Assembly (NCBI GenBank): GCA_022447405.1
Contig: JAKVCE010000019.1
Coordinates: 1 to 16,419, forward strand
DNA from: Planctomycetota bacterium
GTDB taxonomy: Bacteria > Planctomycetota > UBA1135 > GCA-002686595
DNA: 16,419 nt
Direction: 5' to 3'
The first letter of the stretch is position 1. Each line of letters starts with the position of its first letter. Shown here piece after piece: positions 1-5,105 of this stretch. Under the pieces are notes generated by a model. The model was not told where the DNA came from. It saw nothing but the letters and a program-made list of their open reading frames with translations, and made no database searches. The position numbers and the translations under genes are program-made.

Positions 1-57
1 GCTGCTTCTTCTCCAAGAGGCCCCAGGAGGCCACCTGTGAGCAGCCTCGAGCCGAGC

Positions 58-80
58 AAAAAACTAAGCGCTCAGAAGCG
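58..80 (-). terminator. possible weak intrinsic terminator
   Basis: Read on the minus strand, a short 4-bp hairpin (CGCT, loop TCTG, AGCG; plus 69-80) is followed by CTTAG and then six T (plus 58-63). It overlaps the TGA at 72-74 that closes the displaced reading frame described at 72-213, and lies about 20 nt past the TAA (100-102) of the large secreted-protein gene. The stem is short and the spacer to the T-tract is long, so this is only a candidate. It is the only run of six T on that strand near a gene end that I noticed here. Confidence 0.3.
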
Positions 81-213
81 ACGAAACCCCTTAACACGCT
101 TAATACCCGCTTGCTTGCGACGCGCCTCGATCTCCGACAGGTCCTGCAGGCGCTGCGCCTCCTCGAGGGCAGCCTTCGCCTTCGCCAGCGCCGCCTGCGT
201 TGCCGCAGGGGCA
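72..213 (-). pseudogene. out-of-frame 3' end of another, unidentified gene
   Basis: In the frame that ends at TGA 72-74 the translation from about 205 downward reads as a charged, helix-prone C-terminus (AALAKAKAALEEAQRLQ, then LSEIEARRKQAGIKRVKGFRRF split here as LSEIEARRKQ / AGIKRVKGFRRF). Its codons mostly end in G or C, like genuine genes in this window. The frame actually used by the upstream secreted-protein gene over the same bases has many third-position A and T and gives a low-complexity Gly/Ala/Pro tail. No start of its own is credible: the only ATG in this frame (302) lies in shadow sequence of the upstream gene. I read it as the surviving 3' end of a different gene joined to the secreted-protein gene by a deletion or recombination. 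I do not recognise the donor protein. Confidence 0.5.
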
Positions 214-2346
214 GGCTGTGCCGCTCCCGTCGCCGCTGCAGTAGGCCAGGCCAGGTCCGGCGCTGCCGCCGCCACAGCTCGTGTCGGTGATCTCCAGATC
301 ATCGATCGCCGCCTCCACGATGGAGCCGCTGCCGAGGTCGCTGGCGAGGAAGCGCAGCTGCACGGTGGCGGTGGGCGCGACGATGTCGCTCACTTGGAAG
401 GAGTGCTGGTTCCAGCCTCCCGAGGTGCCGGGACCTGAGGGCCCGACGACCTCGACGTCGCTCCACGAGGAGCCGCCGTCATTCGAGATCTGAACGACGA
501 AGGTGTCCGCGTTGGGGCTCGCGCCCTGGTCGTTGGAGTACCAGCGCCAGTAGCTGACGGCCGGATCTGTCGAGCTCGAGAGGTCATAGACCGGCGAGTA
601 GAGCGTGGTCGTTCCGCCGTCCACGTCGTTCTCACCCAGGCTGCCGCCCGAGGAGCCCTGACCCGTGACGAAGCAGAGGCTGCCGCTCGTGGTGTGGTCG
701 TCTTCAGGCTGCGCAGCCGTCCCGAGGGGATCGACACGAGTCCACTGACCGGTGGTCGCCGAGTCAGAGGCGTCGCCAGCGACCCAGCCGCTGTCGCTCT
801 CGAGGTCGTCCTCTGCGATCGTCACCAGGAGGATGGCCTCAGAGTCATAGGTGTCGCTCGGCGCTCCAGCGGGGGCTGAGTGTGTCCCACCAGCGGAGAG
901 GTCAAAGCTCACGTACCAGTCGATGGTCGCGCCGCAGGTGACGGCAGGGAAGCTCACCTCGTGCACGCCGGGGGCCGTGTCGGTCATGGAGACCTGAGTC
1001 CACTGGCCGGCGTCCTCGACGTGGAGGACACCAGAGCTCGCGACCGCAGTGTCGGTGCCAGGGCTCGTGTTGACCACGAGGCTGGTGCCGCCTGAGGGGT
1101 CGATTGTGTCAGGACGCCCAGAGGGGAAGTTGATGAAGAGGGGCGGCGGGGTGCCGGGACCCTTGACCGGGACGGTCAGCGCGCTCGAGACGCCGGGCTC
1201 ATACATGCCCATCGTGGCGGTGACGTCTTGGGGTGCAGAGGCGGTGGTGAAGCCGAAGCTGTAGGTCGTGCCCCAGCGGATGGCGTTCCCGTTCGGGTTC
1301 TGCGCGTAGGTCTCGGTGCACTCCCACTTGATCTCCCCACCGGAGATGCTGTGGGTCCAGTTCGTGTTGTCCTGGAGCTCACCGGAGTGGTATTCGACGT
1401 CGTTGAAGTAGACGTCCGTGAGCTGCGCGTTCGAAGTGACCGGGATCGAGAAGTCGCCGCAGCCCTGCTCAGAGTTCAGGTTGTAGACGGCGTAGTGGTA
1501 GGAGTAGGTCCCGTCGCCGTTGTCGACGACGTTGTGTCCGACGAAGTAGTAGCCGTTGATGCCAGCTCCGGCCTCGTTCAGGTTCGTGACCTTGGTCACG
1601 ACGACGCTGTTCTCCTCAGCGCGCCAAGCGTAGGGGGGTGCCATCCCGACGTTCGTGGGACCGTCACCGTCGATGTTCGTGATCGAGACGACGTCCAGCT
1701 TTCGCCAGGAGGAGTTGTTGGCCGCGTTGCCGAAGCTGTGGTCGTGCTCAGAGATGTAGAGGCTCGATCCGAAGTACACGGCGCCGGCGTTCTGGTTGGG
1801 GTCGATGTCCTCCTCGTAAACCTGCAGGCGGCCGCGGATGGCGCTGGGGCCGGAGGGGCTGCTGTAGGGGTACTGGATCTGGCCCGAGGTCGGGCTGATC
1901 TCGTGCTTCGGGCCGCCGCTCGAGCCGTCGTTCAAGGTCGCCCAGTATGTGTCAGCGCAGCCGATCCCGAGGGTGCTGCAGGGCGTGGACTGGCAGCTCC
2001 CGCAGCCGGGCTCGCTCACCGCGCAGAAGCCGTGCTTGAGCCAGCTCTGACCGATCTGCTCGAAGCGTCCGTCCTTGAGGCGGTACATGCTCTGACCGAT
2101 GACGGGGTGGTTCGTGTTGTTCGACTGCCAGAGGACCGTCTGGTTGCCGATGTTGCAGGACTGCGTCGCCAGGCTGTAGGCGCGGATCCCGCCGGAGGTG
2201 CCCCAGTAGTGGATGTCGTTCGTGTCGTTGCCGTCGACGCCGAGCTGGTGCACGACGATGTCCGGACCTTGCGATTGTGCTTGGAGAGAGCCCGCGAAGA
2301 GCAGGCAGGCGACAGCTGCGCTCGCCGCGATGTTATGGAGTTTCAT
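100..2346 (-). CDS. exported planctomycete protein with MAM/jelly-roll-like domain and truncated CPCGN module
   Basis: The 748-residue product begins with a clear Sec signal peptide (MKLHNIAASAAVACLLFAGSLQA, split after residue 20 as MKLHNIAASAAVACLLFAGS / LQA), which sets the start at 2346 rather than at the in-frame ATG 189 bases upstream. Residues about 25-430 form a Cys-containing domain with HPVIGQSMYRLKDGRFEQIG, QSWLKHGFCA and RLQVYEEDIDPNQN, a pattern I associate with a secreted planctomycete family of unknown function. Residues about 510-687 resemble a MAM/concanavalin-like jelly roll (DDLESDSGW near the start, AAIDDLEI near the end), a fold used for adhesion or binding. A CPCGN motif sits at about 712-716, as in the two following genes, but the ~120 residues that follow it there are missing. 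The last ~30 residues (GEGEGCPRGGAAPAGPVGD...) have atypical codon use and overlap a better-looking frame, so the 3' end is probably rearranged. Shine-Dalgarno is weak. No enzymatic motif recognised. Confidence 0.85.
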   Translation of the reverse strand: MKLHNIAASAAVACLLFAGSLQAQSQGPDIVVHQLGVDGNDTNDIHYWGTSGGIRAYSLATQSCNIGNQTVLWQSNNTNHPVIGQSMYRLKDGRFEQIGQSWLKHGFCAVSEPGCGSCQSTPCSTLGIGCADTYWATLNDGSSGGPKHEISPTSGQIQYPYSSPSGPSAIRGRLQVYEEDIDPNQNAGAVYFGSSLYISEHDHSFGNAANNSSWRKLDVVSITNIDGDGPTNVGMAPPYAWRAEENSVVVTKVTNLNEAGAGINGYYFVGHNVVDNGDGTYSYHYAVYNLNSEQGCGDFSIPVTSNAQLTDVYFNDVEYHSGELQDNTNWTHSISGGEIKWECTETYAQNPNGNAIRWGTTYSFGFTTASAPQDVTATMGMYEPGVSSALTVPVKGPGTPPPLFINFPSGRPDTIDPSGGTSLVVNTSPGTDTAVASSGVLHVEDAGQWTQVSMTDTAPGVHEVSFPAVTCGATIDWYVSFDLSAGGTHSAPAGAPSDTYDSEAILLVTIAEDDLESDSGWVAGDASDSATTGQWTRVDPLGTAAQPEDDHTTSGSLCFVTGQGSSGGSLGENDVDGGTTTLYSPVYDLSSSTDPAVSYWRWYSNDQGASPNADTFVVQISNDGGSSWSDVEVVGPSGPGTSGGWNQHSFQVSDIVAPTATVQLRFLASDLGSGSIVEAAIDDLEITDTSCGGGSAGPGLAYCSGDGSGTACPCGNAGGAGEGEGCPRGGAAPAGPVGDRGASQASGY

Positions 2347-2405
2347 GGTTGGTCTTTCGTTGTGAATGCCGTCTGAGGGTGGCTTGGGTCGCCTCAGTCT
2401 AGAGG

Positions 2406-2428
2406 CATGCGCCCCGCATGGGGGCATG
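2406..2428. other. imperfect hairpin upstream of the 2346 gene
   Basis: CATG..CCCC and GGGG.CATG arms flank a GCAT loop, with small bulges. It lies in the 134-bp gap between the stop of the three-repeat gene (2481) and the start at 2346, so it would fall in the 5' leader of the latter or in the 3' trailer of the former. No sequence similarity to a known riboswitch was recognised. Confidence 0.3.
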
Positions 2429-2432
2429 AAGT

Positions 2433-2456
2433 CGTGGCGCGTTGGGGCGCGCCACG
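2433..2456. terminator. strong GC hairpin, probable transcription end signal
   Basis: A perfect 9-bp inverted repeat (CGTGGCGCG / CGCGCCACG) encloses a TTGGGG loop. It lies 25 nt beyond the TAA (2481-2483) of the minus-strand three-repeat gene, the place expected for its terminator. However, TTTT follows the hairpin on the plus strand (2457-2460), not on the minus strand, so as a classical intrinsic terminator it would act on plus-strand (antisense) transcripts. It may be bidirectional or an mRNA 3'-end stabiliser. Confidence 0.4.
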
Positions 2457-2480
2457 TTTTGGTTTCGTACGGGGGAGCCC

Positions 2481-2945
2481 TTAGGCCTCCCAGGTGATCT
2501 CGTATCCGTTGGTGAGGTTGAAGCCCGCTCCACATGGGGAGAGGTTCGGGTCCCGGTACCAGTTCTGGTAGCGCTTCAGGTCACCGGCAGAGCAGCCGCC
2601 CTGGGAGGAGATGTTCAAGCTCGTCTGGGCAGCGCCGGTCGAGTCAGGGAATCGGACCTGGAGGCGGACGACCCCGCCGCCGGAGCATCGCAGTCCGTCG
2701 CCGAAGGTCACCCCCGCGCCGCCGTTGACTGCGTTGTTGCCTTGGAAGAAGAGGCAGGGCTGGTTCGGGAGGAGGTCGGTGGACTTCAGCACGAGGGTGT
2801 CGCTCGTGACGCTCGCGATCCCCTCGCCGTCGAGGGTCCCGCCTGTGCCGGAGCCGTTCGCGCAGCCGCCGCCGTTGGAGGAGTTGTTGCCGCAGGGGCA
2901 GCTGGTGCCGTTTCCGTCGCCGGGGCAGTAAGCGGACCCAGGGTT
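2481..2945 (-). other. CPCGN C-terminal module, copy A
   Basis: This is the ~150-residue C-terminal module of the three-repeat protein. Key marks in order: YCPGD, SCPCGN, GCANGSG, DTLVL, LLPNQPCLFFQGNNA, FGDGLRC, GGGVVRLQVRFPD, WYRDPNLSPCG, NGYEITW. The copy at 4637-5105 is highly similar. The gene at 100-2346 keeps only the beginning, up to CPCGN. Even Cys content suggests disulfides. A role in export or surface attachment is inferred only from its C-terminal position on several otherwise different exported proteins. Confidence 0.7.
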
Positions 2946-4382
2946 GCAGGTCTCGCAGGCCGGATCGCAGGTGTACTGTTCGATCGTGAAGTTGCCCGGG
3001 CCCGCAGTGGAAGAGGCCGGGAAGGTCCCCATCTGGATCATGTAGGTGCTGCCGCTCGTGACGTCCCAGTCGATCTGGGAGGTGTACGGGTAGAACGGGC
3101 AGGAGGGGCATTGGACGTCATCGTTGCACGCGAGGCTCGTTCCGAAGGTCGGGCACGCGCTCCCGGGGTAGACGGCGACCTTTGAGTCGATCTGGTTCCC
3201 GGTGCATGTCGAGAGGCGGGCGGTCCCAGTGAAGTCTGAGGTCCAAGCGAACCAGACGTCGAAGTCGATGGGAGTGCCGCCGTTGAAGGTGCAGATGAGC
3301 TCTGCCTGACCTTCGATGCCTGAGGTGGCCGTGGTGAGGTCGAAGGGGAAGCTGCCCGTTCCGCTGATCGCGGTGGGGTTGGAGCAGTCGTCGTTGCTGA
3401 GCGGCTGGAAGACGCTGATGTCGAAGCTGCCCGTCCCGCCTGCGGCGCCGGGGAAGGTCCCGACCTGAAGCATGTAGGTGGAGCCAGCCGTGCCTGTGAA
3501 GGTCACCTGCGACTGGAGAGCGCAGTAGTCATCGTTGCAGGCGAGGATGGCGCCGGCCGTCGGACAGGCGGAGCCGGGATAGACCGCGATCTTCGTGTCC
3601 GTTGAGGTGAGGTTGCAGGTCTCGAATTGGAAGGTGTCGTTCGAGGGGCAGGTCCATGAGAACCAGACGTCGTTGTCGACGGCGGAGGAGCCGAAGGCGT
3701 AGCAGCTGTACTCGTTCTGCCCCTCGGTCCCCGTGGTCGCGGTCTGGTTGTTGAAGGGGAAGGTCCCGACTCCGGAGATAGCGTCGGGGCTGTTGCAGTC
3801 ATCGTTCGTCGCTGCGACCGCCGCGGAGATGCTGATGTTTCCTGAGCCCGCCGCTGCGCCAGGATAGGTCCCGACCTGGAGGGTGTAGGTCACCCCGGAG
3901 GTGGCGGCGATCGTGATCTGGCTCTGGAGGCCGCAGGTGTCGTCGTTGCAGGCGATCGCAGTGCCAGGCGTCGGGCAGCCGTTGCCAGCATAGGCGGCGA
4001 TCTTCGTGTCTGTCGTCGTCTGGGTGCAGGTCTCGATGATGAAGGTGTCCGTCGTCGCCGCGGTCCATGCGAACCAGACGTCGCTGTCGACAGCGGAGCT
4101 GCCGAAGGCGTAGCAGAGCGTCTCTGACTGGCCCTCAGCTCCTGTGGTCGCCGCTGTCTGGTTGAAGGCGAACAGCCCCTCGCCGTTGATGGCGTCGGGG
4201 GTGCTGCAGTCATCGCTGCCACCGATCACGAGGCCCTGGGTGTTTGCGCCGAGGCTTCGCGCAGAGGGCGGAGTCATCGCGGCTGCCCGCTGAAGGAGCT
4301 GCTTGGAGGCGGGCTTCTGCCCTTGGGCCATGACAGTGGTCGTTCCAGAGAGGAGCAGAGCTGCGAAGAGGACAGTGCGCAT
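2481..4382 (-). CDS. exported protein with three PPC-like repeats and a CPCGN C-terminal module
   Basis: The 633-residue product starts with a signal peptide (MRTVLFAALLLSGTTTVMAQ). An earlier in-frame ATG 66 bases upstream adds no signal-like sequence and lacks the GAGG Shine-Dalgarno (plus 4388-4391, 5-nt spacing) that precedes 4382. Three repeats of about 137 residues begin near residues 56, 192 and 329. Each follows the pattern NDDC..(P/A)DAISG, then TTG.EGQ.E..C, DVWF.WT, ETC....DTKIA.Y.G..CP, ACNDD.C.LQS and YMLQVGTFPG. This pattern resembles bacterial pre-peptidase C-terminal (PPC-like) beta-sandwich domains, usually non-catalytic binding modules. Residues about 480-633 form a Cys-rich module (CPCGN, GCANGSG, LLPNQPCLFFQGNNA, FGDGLRC, RLQVRFPD, WYRDP, NGYEITW) shared with the next gene upstream. 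Probably a cell-surface or secreted scaffold. No catalytic residues recognised. Confidence 0.88.
   Translation of the reverse strand: MRTVLFAALLLSGTTTVMAQGQKPASKQLLQRAAAMTPPSARSLGANTQGLVIGGSDDCSTPDAINGEGLFAFNQTAATTGAEGQSETLCYAFGSSAVDSDVWFAWTAATTDTFIIETCTQTTTDTKIAAYAGNGCPTPGTAIACNDDTCGLQSQITIAATSGVTYTLQVGTYPGAAAGSGNISISAAVAATNDDCNSPDAISGVGTFPFNNQTATTGTEGQNEYSCYAFGSSAVDNDVWFSWTCPSNDTFQFETCNLTSTDTKIAVYPGSACPTAGAILACNDDYCALQSQVTFTGTAGSTYMLQVGTFPGAAGGTGSFDISVFQPLSNDDCSNPTAISGTGSFPFDLTTATSGIEGQAELICTFNGGTPIDFDVWFAWTSDFTGTARLSTCTGNQIDSKVAVYPGSACPTFGTSLACNDDVQCPSCPFYPYTSQIDWDVTSGSTYMIQMGTFPASSTAGPGNFTIEQYTCDPACETCNPGSAYCPGDGNGTSCPCGNNSSNGGGCANGSGTGGTLDGEGIASVTSDTLVLKSTDLLPNQPCLFFQGNNAVNGGAGVTFGDGLRCSGGGVVRLQVRFPDSTGAAQTSLNISSQGGCSAGDLKRYQNWYRDPNLSPCGAGFNLTNGYEITWEA
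2990..4225 (-). repeat. three in-frame ~410-bp repeats encoding PPC-like domains
   Basis: The repeat units start (reading minus) near 4215, 3805 and 3395, a spacing of about 410 bp. Units 1 and 2 are the most alike (GSSAVD.DVWF.WT, TDTKIA.Y, CNDD.C.LQSQ). Unit 3 differs: it has lost the GSSAVD stretch and carries an extra Cys-rich insertion (VQCPSCPFYPYTSQ) after CNDD. Unit 5 of the neighbouring gene shows the same arrangement. Confidence 0.75.
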
Positions 4383-4419
4383 AGGGGCCTCGGGTGTTAC
4401 CGGGTGCTGGTTTCTAGCG

Positions 4420-4439
4420 GCGGCCCCTTCGGGGGCCGC
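4420..4439. other. 8-bp hairpin with UUCG tetraloop
   Basis: GCGGCCCC-TTCG-GGGGCCGC is a perfect stem closed as C(UUCG)G, the extra-stable tetraloop type. It lies 38 bp upstream of the start at 4382, so it would be in the 5' leader of the three-repeat gene if transcription starts further upstream, or the distal trailer of the six-repeat gene. No T-tract follows on either strand, so a standard intrinsic terminator is unlikely. It reads as TTCG on plus and CGAA on minus, so the UUCG loop forms only in a plus-strand transcript and minus transcripts would carry a CGAA loop. Confidence 0.4.
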
Positions 4440-4556
4440 ACCCCTCAAGGCTAACGCGAATTCTCGGGGACGTGCGGATTCCGCCTCCGCACACCTCTCA
4501 CGGTCTCCTGAGCAGGGGCCAGGACTTCAAAGAGCGGCTCGCAGGTCCCAAACGCG

Positions 4557-4616
4557 AGCGCGGCGCCACCCGCGAAGGAGACGCCGCGCTGTTTGCCCCG
4601 CGCGCTGACGGCGCGC
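4557..4616 (-). terminator. two GC hairpins downstream of the six-repeat gene
   Basis: Past the TAG (4637-4639) of the six-repeat gene two inverted repeats occur: GCGCGC / GCGCGC with a 5-nt loop (4600-4616), then AGCGCGGCG / CGCCGCGCT with a 16-nt loop (4557-4590). Only a TTT follows on the minus strand. The placement suits a transcription end or mRNA 3' stabilising structure. In a GC-rich genome such repeats also arise by chance. Confidence 0.35.
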
Positions 4617-4636
4617 AGAGCTCGTTGAGGTGTGGG

Positions 4637-5105
4637 CTACGGCAGCCAGGTGATCTCGTAGCCGTTCGACAGGTTGAACAGCGACCCGCAGGGGGAGAGG
4701 ACGGGGTCGCGGTACCAGATCTGGTAGCGCTTCACGTCGCCAGCGGCGCAGTTGCCCTTCTCCGAGATGCTCAGGCTCGTCTGAGCGTTCCCGCTGCCGT
4801 CAGGGAAGCGCACCTGCAGTCGGATGACTCCACCGCCAGCGCAGCGCAGGCCGTCGCCGAAGTGGATCCCATCACCGCCGTTGATCGCGTTGTTCCCTTG
4901 GAAGAACAGGCAGGGCTGGTTCGGGAGCAGGTTCGTCGACTGCAGCACGAGCGTGTCGTTCGAGACGCTCGCGTCACCGATGGCCCCGAGGGTGCCGCCG
5001 TTGCCGGAGCCGTTGGCGCAGCCGCCGCTGCTCGAGCCGGTGTTGCCGCAGGGGCAGATGGTGCCGCCGGAGTCGTCCCCGATGCAGTAGGCGAGGCCAG
5101 GCTCG
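4637..5105 (-). other. CPCGN C-terminal module, copy B
   Basis: C-terminal module of the six-repeat protein, residues about 912-1069. Marks in order: YCIGD, ICPCGN, GCANGSG, NDTLVLQS, LLPNQPCLFFQGNNA, FGDGLRC, GGGVIRLQVRFPD, WYRDPVLSPCG, NGYEITW. It aligns almost without gaps with copy A at 2481-2945, showing that the two genes are paralogues over their whole length and not only in their repeats. Confidence 0.7.

Noticed and set aside
1228..2376. A 382-codon plus-strand open frame across the first exported-protein gene
   Set aside because: Val/Ala/Arg-rich antisense translation without a signal or domain; the minus-strand product has a signal peptide and ordered domains.
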